From positions 1 to 39,358 of the forward strand of contig JAUWPE010000009.1 of assembly GCA_030611765.1 (NCBI GenBank): 39,358 bases of DNA. Direction: 5' to 3'. The translations under genes were made by a program, and so were the position numbers. Position 1 is the stretch's first letter, and the number at the start of each line of letters is the position of its first letter. Source of the DNA: Candidatus Cloacimonadota bacterium (lineage in GTDB: Bacteria > Cloacimonadota > Cloacimonadia > JGIOTU-2). This document shows positions 1 through 8,900 of this stretch, piece after piece. Below the pieces are notes generated by a model. The model made no database searches. It was not told the origin of the DNA and saw only the letters and a list, made by a program, of their open reading frames with translations.

Positions 1-987
1 TATATTGCAGATGGCAATGTGTATTTTGATATTTCGAAATTCAAGGATTATGGCAAGCTTGCACAGTTGGATGTCAAAAGTCTAAAACCCGGTGCGCGTA
101 TTGAGATTGATTCTGCAAAAAAGAACCCGCTCGATTTTGTACTTTGGTTCACCAAATCCAAGTTCGATGATCAAGAAATGAAGTGGGACAGCCCATGGGG
201 TAGAGGATATCCTGGCTGGCATATTGAATGCTCGGCAATTTCCATGTGCTATCTTGGCGAGAGCTTTGATATTCACTGTGGCGGCATCGACCATATTCCT
301 GTTCATCATACAAACGAGATCGCGCAAAGTGAAGCGGCAACCGGCAAAAAAAGTGTCAATTACTGGCTTCATGCTGAATTTCTTATAATGAATGAAGAAA
401 AGATGAGCAAATCCAAAGGTGAGTTTCTCACCTTATCCAAACTTGAAGAAATGGGTTATTCGCCGATGGTGTATAGATATTTCTGTCTTGGTGCGCATTA
501 CAAGCAGCCATTAACTTTCAGTGATGAAGCAATCGAAACTGCAAAATATGCATATAATCGTTTGGTAAATATTATTATTGAGATAAAGAAAAATCGAGAT
601 GAAAGTAAACCAAATTTAGAATATCTTGAGAAGGTTACGCAGGAGTTCAAAAAGAAAATTAATAACGATCTGAATATGCCGGAAGCTCTTGCAGTGATGT
701 GGCAGATGCTTCGCTCTAATGAAATCGGCAATAAGGAAAAGTACGAACTCGTGCTCGATTTTGATAGAATCTTTGGACTACAGCTTGATAAAGTAGAGCA
801 GATACTCGAGGAAGAAGCCCAACAGAAGGTTGATGTTAAACTCGTAGAGCAGCTAATCAAGGAGCGTGAGGAAGCGAGGAGGAGTAAAAATTGGGTTAAA
901 TCTGATGAAATAAGAGAAAAACTGAGTGAAATGGGAGTAGAAGTTCGCGATAGTGCAGAAAGGACATTTTGGCGCATGAAATCGTAA
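1..987 (+). CDS. cysS: Cysteinyl-tRNA synthetase, 3' part (5' end outside window)
   Basis: Charges tRNA-Cys with cysteine in the cytoplasm (class I aminoacyl-tRNA synthetase). The frame is open from base 1, so the N-terminal part with the HIGH motif is missing and about 328 residues remain. Visible family marks are WHIECS, with the zinc-ligand Cys, then a GGID...HHTNEIAQSE block with the His and Glu of the zinc site, then KMSKS in EEKMSKSKGEF, and a helical C-terminal DALR-like part ending in FWRMKS. The zinc/active-site block reads GGIDHIPVHHTNE rather than the more common GG-DL-FPHHENE, a variant form. No terminator is obvious after the stop; a tRNA promoter follows. Confidence 0.96.
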   Translation, partial: YIADGNVYFDISKFKDYGKLAQLDVKSLKPGARIEIDSAKKNPLDFVLWFTKSKFDDQEMKWDSPWGRGYPGWHIECSAISMCYLGESFDIHCGGIDHIPVHHTNEIAQSEAATGKKSVNYWLHAEFLIMNEEKMSKSKGEFLTLSKLEEMGYSPMVYRYFCLGAHYKQPLTFSDEAIETAKYAYNRLVNIIIEIKKNRDESKPNLEYLEKVTQEFKKKINNDLNMPEALAVMWQMLRSNEIGNKEKYELVLDFDRIFGLQLDKVEQILEEEAQQKVDVKLVEQLIKEREEARRSKNWVKSDEIREKLSEMGVEVRDSAERTFWRMKS

Positions 988-1092
988 AAAAATATTGTTA
1001 CAGAATTTCTTTTCATTTATTATAATAAATTATTAAATTCATATTTAAGTTATATAAAAAAGCATAAAAAATTTGACAGTATTTTTGTCATT
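988..1092. other. AT-rich spacer between cysS and tRNA promoter
   Basis: Very AT-rich, with no ORF of note and no convincing terminator for cysS. A TTGACA hexamer sits at 1073-1078 but has no matching -10 at normal spacing. It forms a short inverted repeat (TGACA ... TGTCA) with the bases around 1087-1090. Confidence 0.4.
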
Positions 1093-1122
1093 TTGGCAAT
1101 CTGTATTTTCTAACTATATAAG
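1093..1122 (+). promoter_or_regulatory. Probable sigma-70-type promoter of the tRNA-tuf operon
   Basis: TTGGCA at 1093-1098 (five of six -35 positions) is followed after 16 nt by TATATA at 1115-1120, or after 18 nt by TATAAG at 1117-1122. Transcription would start near 1128, about 20 nt before the first tRNA, which is typical of a tRNA operon leader. No other promoter is evident before tuf. The assignment rests on motif and position only. Confidence 0.5.
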
Positions 1123-1149
1123 TGGTATAAATGTGTGAAGAATATAGTA

Positions 1150-1224
1150 GCCACCATAGCTCAGGGGTAGAGCAGGGGTTTTGTAAACCTCTGGTCGGGG
1201 GTTCAAATCCCTCTGGTGGCTCCA
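1150..1224 (+). tRNA. tRNA-Thr (anticodon TGT)
   Basis: Full cloverleaf with acceptor GCCACCA / TGGTGGC, discriminator T and encoded CCA at 1222-1224. The anticodon loop TTTGTAA gives TGT at 1182-1184, reading ACA and wobble partners. The T-arm GTTCAAATC is canonical. It is the first of four tRNAs ahead of tuf. Confidence 0.96.
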
Positions 1225-1238
1225 GAATTAATTTAAAT

Positions 1239-1323
1239 GGGGAGATACCCTAGTGGTCAAAGGGAGCAGACTGTAAATCTGCCGGCGAAGCCTTCGGAGG
1301 TTCAAATCCTTCTCTCCCCACCA
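1239..1323 (+). tRNA. tRNA-Tyr (anticodon GTA)
   Basis: Acceptor GGGGAGA / TCTCCCC, discriminator A, CCA encoded at 1321-1323. The anticodon loop CTGTAAA places GTA at 1273-1275. The long variable arm (class II, total 85 nt) is as expected for bacterial tRNA-Tyr. It lies 14 nt after the tRNA-Thr. Confidence 0.96.
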
Positions 1324-1329
1324 TAAATT

Positions 1330-1406
1330 GCGGGAATAGCTCAGCTGGCTAGAGCATTAGCCTTCCAAGCTAAGGGTCGCGGGTTCGAACCCCGTTTCCC
1401 GCTCCA
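1330..1406 (+). tRNA. tRNA-Gly (anticodon TCC)
   Basis: Acceptor GCGGGAA / TTCCCGC, discriminator T, CCA encoded at 1404-1406. The anticodon stem TTAGC / GCTAA encloses CTTCCAA, giving TCC at 1364-1366. Only 6 nt separate it from the tRNA-Tyr and 1 nt from the next tRNA, so the four must be processed from one transcript. Confidence 0.96.
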
Positions 1407-1407
1407 T

Positions 1408-1483
<76 letters not shown>

Positions 1484-1510
1484 TTGAAATGTATAATATT
1501 AGGAGGATAC

Positions 1511-2701
1511 ATGGCAAAGGAAACTTATAAGAGAACAAAACCGCATGTTAATGTTGGTACTATTGGTCATATCGACCACGGTAAGACCACATTAACCGCT
1601 GCAATGACACTTATTCTTTCTAAGAAAGGGCAGGCAAAATATGTCTCTTTCGATCAAATCGATAATGCCCCGGAAGAGAAAGAACGTGGTATCACTATTG
1701 CAACTGCTCATGTTGAGTATGAGAGTGCAAATCGACACTACGCGCACGTAGATTGTCCAGGTCATGCTGACTATATTAAGAACATGATCACAGGTGCTGC
1801 ACAGATGGACGGCACAATTTTGGTCGTGAGTGCTGCAGATGGTGTAATGCCACAGACAAGAGAACATATTCTTCTTGCAAAGCAAGTGAATGTGCCCTAT
1901 GTTGTGGTATTCTTGAACAAGATCGATATGGTCGATGATCCTGAACTCATTGAATTGGTAGAACTTGAAGTTCGTGACCTTCTCAATGATTATGAATTTC
2001 CAGGCGACGATGTCCCAATCATTCAGGGAAGTGCTCTCGAAGCATTGAATAATCCTGATGATCCTGAAAAAACAAAATGTATTCATGACCTTATTGATGC
2101 AATTGATGAGTACATTCCGATTCCAGATCGTAAAACCGATCAGCCCTTCTTGATGCCTATTGAAGATATTTTCAGTATTCCCGGACGTGGAACAGTGGCT
2201 ACAGGAAGAATCGAGCGTGGTATTGTCAAAGTCGGAGACAAAGTCGAACGTGTAGGAATCAGAGAAACCCGTGAAGTCGTTGTGACCGGTGTCGAAATGT
2301 TCAAAAAACTTCTGGATCAAGGTCAAGCTGGTGATAACGTTGGTGTGTTGCTTCGTGGTATTGCAAAAGACGATGTTGAACGTGGTATGGTTCTGGCAAA
2401 ACCAGGCAGTATTACCCCTCATAAGAAATTCAAAGGCGAAACCTATATTCTTACCAAAGAAGAAGGTGGAAGACACAAACCTTTCTTTTCTGGTTACAGA
2501 CCTCAGTTCTATTTCAGAACTACTGACGTGACTGGAACCTTAACACTTCCAGAAGGAATAGATATGGTTATACCCGGCGATAGAGTAATTATGGAAATCG
2601 AACTTCTTACTCCTATCGCTATGGAAAAAGGTCTTCGTTTCGCTATTCGTGAAGGTGGACGTACAGTCGGCGCTGGAGTTGTCACAGAGATAATAGAATA
2701 A
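1511..2701 (+). CDS. tuf: Elongation factor Tu
   Basis: GTPase that delivers aminoacyl-tRNA to the ribosomal A site. It has 396 aa, the normal length. G1 GHIDHGKT is at residues 19-26, G3 DCPGH at 81-85 and G4 NKID at 136-139, followed by domains 2 and 3 with a normal C-terminus (VVTEIIE). The ATG at 1511 is chosen because AGGAGG lies at 1501-1506 and MAKE-type starts are the family norm; the upstream in-frame ATG at 1484 abuts the tRNA CCA end and has no SD. It is co-transcribed with the four upstream tRNAs. It is the only tuf in the window, none lying between fusA and rpsJ. Confidence 0.98.
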   Translation: MAKETYKRTKPHVNVGTIGHIDHGKTTLTAAMTLILSKKGQAKYVSFDQIDNAPEEKERGITIATAHVEYESANRHYAHVDCPGHADYIKNMITGAAQMDGTILVVSAADGVMPQTREHILLAKQVNVPYVVVFLNKIDMVDDPELIELVELEVRDLLNDYEFPGDDVPIIQGSALEALNNPDDPEKTKCIHDLIDAIDEYIPIPDRKTDQPFLMPIEDIFSIPGRGTVATGRIERGIVKVGDKVERVGIRETREVVVTGVEMFKKLLDQGQAGDNVGVLLRGIAKDDVERGMVLAKPGSITPHKKFKGETYILTKEEGGRHKPFFSGYRPQFYFRTTDVTGTLTLPEGIDMVIPGDRVIMEIELLTPIAMEKGLRFAIREGGRTVGAGVVTEIIE

Positions 2702-2711
2702 GGATAATATA

Positions 2712-2861
2712 ATGAGAATTTATATTAAATTTTCCTGTTCGGAATGCAAGTCACGTAATTATGTGACCACGAAGAACAAGCAAACTCATCCAAATAAATT
2801 GGAATTTAAAAAGTATTGTCCGAAATGTAGAAAGCATACACTTCACAAGGAAACTAGATAA
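2712..2861 (+). CDS. rpmG: 50S ribosomal protein L33 (zinc-binding form)
   Basis: A 49-residue large-subunit protein near the E site. Two CxxC pairs (Cys9/Cys12 and Cys36/Cys39) mark the zinc-binding form. The start MRIYIKFSC and the tail HTLHKETR fit the family. It begins 10 nt after tuf with only a weak AGGA upstream, which suggests translation coupled to tuf. Its position between tuf and secE is the usual one in many phyla. Confidence 0.93.
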   Translation: MRIYIKFSCSECKSRNYVTTKNKQTHPNKLEFKKYCPKCRKHTLHKETR

Positions 2862-2872
2862 TCCAACTGTGT

Positions 2873-2948
2873 AGGGCTGTAGCTTAATTGGCAAAGCGGC
2901 GGTCTCCAAAACCGAAGAGTGCGGGTTCAATTCCTGCCAGCCCTGCCA
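2873..2948 (+). tRNA. tRNA-Trp (anticodon CCA)
   Basis: Acceptor AGGGCTG / CAGCCCT, discriminator G, encoded CCA at 2946-2948. The anticodon loop CTCCAAA gives CCA at 2906-2908. The outermost anticodon-stem pair is a G-A mismatch and the other four pairs are good. It lies between rpmG and secE, 11 nt after the former, so it must be excised from the mRNA of the flanking genes. Confidence 0.95.
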
Positions 2949-2970
2949 TTATTTTTCTGGAAAGAAATTT

Positions 2971-3156
2971 ATGTTTAAAAAAATAGCAAAGTTCTTAAAA
3001 GAAGTTCGCCAGGAACTACGCAATGTAGTCTGGCCAACAAAACCTGACCTCAAGGAAGGCACTACTGTAGTTATTGCTTTTTCTGTGATCATGGGTATTT
3101 TTATATGGATTGTTGATATTATATTCACCCAAGTTGTGAATTTTGTTTTATTTTAG
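2971..3156 (+). CDS. secE: Preprotein translocase subunit SecE
   Basis: Small membrane subunit that clamps SecY in the SecYEG channel. The 61 aa form the short single-span type. An amphipathic N-terminal helix carries the conserved block EVRQELRNVVWPTK (about residues 11-24), followed by one hydrophobic span at about residues 32-55. GGAAAG precedes the start. nusG follows after 3 nt, the classical secE-nusG pair; the partner SecY is encoded at 26066. Confidence 0.96.
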   Translation: MFKKIAKFLKEVRQELRNVVWPTKPDLKEGTTVVIAFSVIMGIFIWIVDIIFTQVVNFVLF

Positions 3157-3159
3157 ATA

Positions 3160-3690
3160 ATGAAAAAAAAGTGGTACGTGCTACACACCTATGTGGGCAA
3201 AGAGAAAAAAGTTAAAGAAGCAATTGAAAAGTTTCTCGAAGATAGTGATCTCAAAGAACACTTTGGTGAGATCATTATACCTTCTCACAAAACCTTCATT
3301 TTCAGAGATGGTAAGAAGATCGAAAAAGAGAAGAAGATCTTTCCAAATTATGTTCTTATTGAGATGAATATGACTCCTGAAACCTATCAATTCGTGCTTA
3401 AACTACCTGCCACAACAAAATTTTTGGGCAGCGGTAAAACTCCGAAACCATTATCTAAAAAAGAAGTAAGTAGAATTCTTGGAATAAAAAGAGATAAAGA
3501 CTCTGTGTCCAGCGAAGTGAAATTCATTGGTGGCGATCGCATAAAGATCATTGAAGGTCCCTTTGATGATTTCGAGGGTGCAATAGAGAGAATTATTGAA
3601 GACAAGGAAAAACTTATTGTGAATGTAACCGTTTTCGGTCGTATTACACCGGTCGAGGTCGGTTTCAATCAAGTAGAAAAGCTCGATTAA
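3160..3690 (+). CDS. nusG: Transcription termination/antitermination factor NusG
   Basis: Binds the beta' clamp helices of RNA polymerase and couples it to Rho or to the ribosome through S10. The 176 aa comprise an NGN domain ([13 protein letters not shown] at the start, the FPNYVLIEM block near residue 65) and a C-terminal KOW domain ([16 protein letters not shown], about residues 125-140). It ends 14 nt before rplK, continuous with the L11-L1 genes. Confidence 0.97.
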   Translation: MKKKWYVLHTYVGKEKKVKEAIEKFLEDSDLKEHFGEIIIPSHKTFIFRDGKKIEKEKKIFPNYVLIEMNMTPETYQFVLKLPATTKFLGSGKTPKPLSKKEVSRILGIKRDKDSVSSEVKFIGGDRIKIIEGPFDDFEGAIERIIEDKEKLIVNVTVFGRITPVEVGFNQVEKLD

Positions 3691-3704
3691 AGGTTACTAT
3701 TACT

Positions 3705-4130
3705 ATGGCAAAAAAAGTTTTAGCAAAAATTAAGATACAATTGGCTGCAGGCCAGGCAACTCCTGCTCCTCCTGTTGGTCCTGCTTTGGGACAGCACGGA
3801 GTGAATATTGGAGAGTTCTGCAAACAGTTCAATGATAAGACAAAAGATCAGCCGGGAATGATCATTCCTGCTGAAATCACTGTTTGGGCCGATAGGACAT
3901 TCAGTTTTATTACAAAAACACCACCCGCAGCAGTTCTGATAAAAAAGGAAGCTGGACTCGCAAAAGGTTCTGGTGTTCCTAATAGAGAAAAGATCGGCTC
4001 GATAACAGATGAGCAGGTCGAAAAGATCGCAAAGATCAAAATGGAAGATTTGAATGCTGCAAACATTGAAGCTGCGAAAACAATGATCGCAGGTACTGCC
4101 CGTAGTATGGGTATCACAATTCAGCATTAA
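3705..4130 (+). CDS. rplK: 50S ribosomal protein L11
   Basis: Forms the stalk base with 23S rRNA helices 43/44, the GTPase-associated centre. At 141 aa it has normal length. The N-terminal domain carries [19 protein letters not shown] with the flexible proline-rich switch, and the C-terminal rRNA-binding domain ends in AGTARSMGI. It is 22 nt upstream of rplA, the usual L11-L1 pair. Confidence 0.98.
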   Translation: MAKKVLAKIKIQLAAGQATPAPPVGPALGQHGVNIGEFCKQFNDKTKDQPGMIIPAEITVWADRTFSFITKTPPAAVLIKKEAGLAKGSGVPNREKIGSITDEQVEKIAKIKMEDLNAANIEAAKTMIAGTARSMGITIQH

Positions 4131-4152
4131 GTGAAATAGAGGAGCATACTTC

Positions 4153-4860
4153 ATGAAAAGAGGTAAGAAATATAATCAGGGTTTGGAGAAGCTTGAAGCA
4201 GAAAAAGCATATGGGTTTGATGAATCTCTGAATCTGCTTAAAGAAATTGCAAATAAAAATTTCGATGAAACCGTTGAGCTTCACATTCGCTTAGGTGTTG
4301 ATCCCAAAAAGGCAAACCAGATGGTTCGTGGAACAGTGGTGCTTCCTTATGGAACCGGTAAAGATGTGAAGGTTCTTGTCTTTGCAGAAGGCGATAAAGT
4401 TGAGGAAGCAAAAAATGCCGGAGCAGATTATGCAGGTATGGATGATCTCGCAGAAAAGATACAGGGCGGTTGGACAGATTTTGATGTTGCAATTGCATCT
4501 CCCAATATGATGGGTAAGGTTGGTAAACTGGCTCGTATTCTTGGTCCCAGAAGATTAATGCCCAATCCCAAAGCCGGTACTATTACCAATGATATTGAAA
4601 AGGCAGTAAAAGAAGCAAAAGCTGGTAAAGTCGAATATCGAATTGATAAATTTTCAAACATTCATGTTCCCCTTGGAAAAATATCATTTGAGAATGAAAA
4701 ACTGGCTGGAAATGCAGAAGTATTAATGCGTGCAATACTTCGTGACAGACCGGCATCAGCCAAAGGTCGATATGTGAAAAATATAACCCTATGCTCAACT
4801 ATGAGCCCGGGTATTAAGATAGACTCAGTCGGCTACATTAAAGAAATTCAAGCGAAATAA
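4153..4860 (+). CDS. rplA: 50S ribosomal protein L1
   Basis: Mobile L1 stalk protein that interacts with E-site tRNA; in well-studied bacteria it also represses its own operon. It has 235 aa, with the family block GRLGPRRLMPNPK-like (here ILGPRRLMPNPKAGT) near residue 135. GAGGAG at 4139-4144 serves as SD. The gap to rplJ is only 12 nt. Confidence 0.98.
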   Translation: MKRGKKYNQGLEKLEAEKAYGFDESLNLLKEIANKNFDETVELHIRLGVDPKKANQMVRGTVVLPYGTGKDVKVLVFAEGDKVEEAKNAGADYAGMDDLAEKIQGGWTDFDVAIASPNMMGKVGKLARILGPRRLMPNPKAGTITNDIEKAVKEAKAGKVEYRIDKFSNIHVPLGKISFENEKLAGNAEVLMRAILRDRPASAKGRYVKNITLCSTMSPGIKIDSVGYIKEIQAK

Positions 4861-4872
4861 ATAGGATATTAT

Positions 4873-5415
4873 ATGGAACAGAAAGCTGTAAATCCAAAAA
4901 ATATTGAAAATGTTCAAAAGTTAACAGAACGTTTGGATGAAGCAAAAGCCATTGTGCTTGTTGATTATAAAGGAATATCTGTTCAGGAAGATACAGATTT
5001 GAGAAGCAAGTTTAGAGATAATAAAGTTGATTACTTTGTTGCAAAAAATACACTGTTAAAATTAGCTGCAAAAGAATTATCAATTGAAGGTCTTGATGAA
5101 TATCTTGTCGGACCCACTGCGGTTGCAGTATCAAAGGAAGATGAAGTCACTCCTCCGAAGATGATTTCGGATTTTATGAAGAGTCTTCCCGATGAAAAAG
5201 ATTTTTTCAAATTCAAAGTTGGTATAATTGACAATCAGCTTATGGATGTTCATGAACTCGAAAAGATAGTGAACCTGCCATCCAAACAGGAGTTACTTGC
5301 AAAAGTTGTCAGAAGTTTCAATTCACCTATCTCCGGATTGGTCTATACACTTAACAGTATTTTGCAGAAGTTGGTTCTTGTGCTCAATGAAATCAAGAAC
5401 AAACAGCAATCATAA
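4873..5415 (+). CDS. rplJ: 50S ribosomal protein L10
   Basis: Stalk protein whose N-terminal domain binds rRNA next to L11 and whose C-terminal helix carries L7/L12 dimers. It has 180 aa, slightly longer than average. VDYKGISV and FVAKNTLLKLA are family blocks, and the C-terminal amphipathic helix (about residues 140-178) is the L12-docking region. An SD-like AGGAT lies in the 12-nt gap after rplA, which leaves no space there for a free-standing L10 leader. Confidence 0.97.
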   Translation: MEQKAVNPKNIENVQKLTERLDEAKAIVLVDYKGISVQEDTDLRSKFRDNKVDYFVAKNTLLKLAAKELSIEGLDEYLVGPTAVAVSKEDEVTPPKMISDFMKSLPDEKDFFKFKVGIIDNQLMDVHELEKIVNLPSKQELLAKVVRSFNSPISGLVYTLNSILQKLVLVLNEIKNKQQS

Positions 5416-5486
5416 ACGTATTTAACTGCATTTGAATATTAATCATAATAAATAAATAATAACATGCTTAATTATAGGAGGATATA

Positions 5487-5870
5487 ATGGCAGAAGGCAG
5501 CAAAAAAGATAAGATTATTGAGCTCGTCAAAGAACTCAATGTAATGGAATTAGCTGAATTAGTTAAAGCTTTAGAAGAAGAATTTGGTGTGTCAGCTGCT
5601 GCACCAGTCGCTGCGGTTGCAGGTCCTGCTGCAGGCGAAGCCGCAAAAGAAGAAGAGAAAACAGAATTTGACGTGATCTTAACAAATTCCGGAGCAAAGA
5701 AGATCCAGGTAATTAAAGTTGTACGTCAGATTACAAAATTAGGATTGAAAGAATCCAAAGCCCTTGTTGATGAAGCACCAAAACCAGTAGCAGAAGGTGT
5801 TTCAAAAGATGAAGCACAGTCAATCAAAGAGAAGATCGAAGCTGAAGGTGGCTCTGTAGAGATTAAGTAG
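5487..5870 (+). CDS. rplL: 50S ribosomal protein L7/L12
   Basis: Multi-copy stalk protein that recruits translational GTPases. The 127 aa comprise an N-terminal dimerisation domain ([16 protein letters not shown]), an Ala/Gly/Pro-rich hinge (about residues 33-50) and a C-terminal factor-binding domain ([17 protein letters not shown] ... [15 protein letters not shown]). A strong SD (AGGAGG at 5477-5482) fits its high stoichiometry. The 71-nt AT-rich gap from rplJ contains weak promoter-like hexamers (TTGAAT at 5432) that I do not call. Confidence 0.97.
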   Translation: MAEGSKKDKIIELVKELNVMELAELVKALEEEFGVSAAAPVAAVAGPAAGEAAKEEEKTEFDVILTNSGAKKIQVIKVVRQITKLGLKESKALVDEAPKPVAEGVSKDEAQSIKEKIEAEGGSVEIK

Positions 5871-5878
5871 ATAATGAC

Positions 5879-5937
5879 GTGTTCTCTAACACATTTCATT
5901 CAAACACTAATAGACTCTTCATTCACACGAATGAAGA
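5879..5937 (+). promoter_or_regulatory. Tandem hairpins between rplL and rpoB
   Basis: Two perfect inverted repeats sit in the 91-nt rplL-rpoB gap: GTGTT-CTCT-AACAC at 5879-5892 and TCTTCATTC-ACAC-GAATGAAGA at 5916-5937. Neither is followed by a T-tract, so they are not ordinary intrinsic terminators. In E. coli this interval holds an attenuator and an RNase III site that lower rpoBC expression relative to rplL. A similar role here is inference. Confidence 0.55.
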
Positions 5938-5961
5938 TGTCTTATGCTAAATAAGGAGCAC

Positions 5962-8900
5962 ATGAAGGAAAGAAAAAGCTTTTCTAAAATGGCTGAAAGT
6001 CTTCACGGTTTTGAATTGCCTGATGTAGAGATCCCAAATCTGCTTACTATGCAGATGGGTTCCTATGCCAAATTTCTGCAAAAGGACATTCTGCCCGAAA
6101 AAAGAGAAGATATCGGCTTGCAGGAAGTATTTAATCATCATTTCCCTGTCGAGGATACGCAAGGGCAATTTCTGCTGGAGTTCATTCAATATAATGTTCT
6201 CAAGGAAAAATATACTCCTGATGAATGTATTGAGCGAAACCTGACCTACAGTTCTCCATTGAAAATTAAATTCCGTTTAACGACCTTTGAGAAGACTGTA
6301 GCTGGTGAACAGCAGAGAATTAAAAGCGTAAAAGAAAAAGACCTTTTCCTCGGTGAGATTCCAATGATCACCGATACGGGAACCTTCATTATTAATGGTG
6401 AGGAGCGGGTGATCATAAGTCAGCTCCATCGTTCTCCAGGTATTACTTTTACCAGTGAAATTCATGGAAGTGGCAAGATTCTCTATAACGCAAAGGTCAT
6501 TCCAGTACAGGGCTCATGGTTTCAATTCCTTACAGACACTAAGGATGTAATTTATATTCTTATTGATAAACGGCATAAAGTACCTGTGACGACTATTCTT
6601 CGATGTCAGGGTCTTTCTGACAATAATTCAATCAGAAAAACTTTTTATACTCCCCAAGAACTCAATCTTACAAAGGAAGAATTTCTTGAGAGAGTTCTAT
6701 TTGAAGACATTATTGATAAAAAGAGTGGCGAGGTAATTGCTGAAGGTGGTGCGATTCTTACGGAAGGTCTTGTTGATAAGATACTGAATGCTAAGATCAA
6801 GAAGGTTAAGGTTATTCACGAAAGTCAAGAAGATGAGCGAAAGATCGTTGAAAGTACTCTTGCCAAAGATCCCACTGCTTCCGAGGAAGAAGCCCTCAAA
6901 TTCATTTATAATATTATTCGTCCTGGAGAAGAACCTCCCATTGATACTGCTCGTGAGCTCATTACTAGGATATTCTTCAATCCCAAAAGGTATAGTCTTG
7001 GTGAAGTTGGAAGATATAAATTAAACAGACGTCTTCATCTTGAGATCCCAATTGAAACACAAATACTTACACAGGATGATTTCATTGCGATTATTAATGA
7101 AATAGTTCGTTTGTATAAAAGGATCAGTACAACTGATGATATTGATCATCTCAGTAATCGCCGTGTTAGTGGCGTAGGTGAACTTGTCGCCAATCAGTTC
7201 TCAATAGGACTTTCCCGGATCGCGAGAATTGCACGTGAAAGAATGACCCTTCGTTCCAGTGAAGATGCATCAGTACTGGGCTTAGTGAATACCAATGCTT
7301 TGATGGCTGTGGTGAATTCCTTCTTCCTTACCGGTGAACTTTCTCAGTTCATGGAGCAGACAAATCCTCTTGCAGCAATCACTCATATGCGACGTTTGAG
7401 TGCATTGGGTCCAGGTGGACTAACTAGAGAGCGAGCTGGTTTTGAAGTACGTGACGTGCACTATTCACATTATGGAAGAATTTGCCCAATTGAAACCCCA
7501 GAAGGACCGAATATCGGTCTTCTAACCTCACCTGCTATCTATGCACGTGTGAATAAATTTGGTTTTTTAGAAACACCATATATTAAGGTAGAAAACGGCA
7601 GAATAACTAATCAGGTTGATTATCTCGACCCAACTCAAGAAGAGAACATGAAGATCGCACAAGCGGGTATTGAAGTTGATAAAGAAGGTAATATCGTCAA
7701 CGATATGGTATTCTGCTTGACAGGTGGCGACTTTGTACGTGTTCCAAAAGAAGATGTTGATTATATAGATTCTTCCAGACAGCAGATCGTAAGTGTTTCT
7801 GCTGGACTGATACCTTTCCTTGACCATGATGATGCAAACCGGGCATTGATGGGATCCAACATGCAGCGACAAGCTGTACCTCTCATCAAACCAAAGCCGC
7901 CAATTGTCGCCACTGGAATTGAAAAATTAGTTGCTCAAGACTCAGAGCTTGCAATTAAAGCTCCCTTTGATGGAGAAGTTGAAAAAGTTTCTTCGGATGA
8001 GATCGTTCTTAAGAGAATTCTCAAAGATGATGAGAAAGAACCAATTTCAGCACTGGAAGATAAGAGAACCTTTAAACTTAAAAAATTCCAGCGAACAAAT
8101 CAGGAAACCTGTATTAATCAGCATCCTGAAGTTGTTGTGGGACAGAAAGTCAAAAAGGGTGAACTGATCACTGATGGTCCTGCAATTAAGAATGGTGAGC
8201 TTGCTCTTGGTACTAATATGATTGTGGCATTCATGCCTTGGTATGGTTACAACTATGAAGATGCAATAATCATTAACGAAAAAGTTGCTCGTGAAGATGA
8301 GCTGACCTCGATTTATATTGAGGAACTTGAAGTGCTCGTACGCAGTACTCGAGAAGGAGACGAAGAACTCACTGATGATATTCCCAATGTGCCGAAATTC
8401 GCATTAAGAAACCTTGACAAAACTGGTGTTGTACGTGTCGGCTCTCATGTCAAATCCGGCGACATATTGGTTGGAAAGATCACTCCAAAGTCTTCAAATA
8501 TTGATCTGTCGCCTGAGGAAAAATTAATGCGAGCATTATTTGGAGAACGTGCTGGTGATTTCTCTGATACTTCATTGAAAGCAAAGCCCGGTATGGAAGG
8601 TATTGTCGTTGATGTAAAATTCTTCTCAAAAGCAGAAAGCGATGAACTATCCGAACAGGAAAAAGAGGAGAAGTTATCCAAACTGAAAAATAAATATGAT
8701 ACAGAAAACAAGAAGATCTATAAATTTCTAAAATCCAAATTGACAAACCTATTACTTGGTGAAACTGCTTATAGAATAACTGAGGAAAAAACAGGTCGTT
8801 TCTTTATTCCCCCTAACAAAAAAATAACTGATGAAGAACTGAAAAAAATCTCTTTCAGAAAATTGAATCTGGAAAACAAGCTTGTCACAGACGAAAAGAA

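Noticed and set aside
1073-1101. TTGACA as -35 of the tRNA operon promoter
   Set aside because: At 16-18 nt spacing the sequence is GCAATC-like, not a -10; TTGGCA at 1093 with TATATA fits better.
1484-1510. Upstream in-frame ATG for tuf, giving a 405-aa EF-Tu
   Set aside because: It directly follows the tRNA CCA end, has no SD, and contains the real SD (AGGAGG) inside the would-be coding part.
1592-2476. 294-codon open frame on the minus strand across tuf
   Set aside because: Shadow of the conserved tuf coding sequence; composition rich in Cys/His/Ile as typical for antisense frames.
5944-5961. Upstream ATG for rpoB
   Set aside because: It lies 6 nt after a stable hairpin without SD; the ATG at 5962 has AAGGAG. 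The difference is only six residues and not fully certain.
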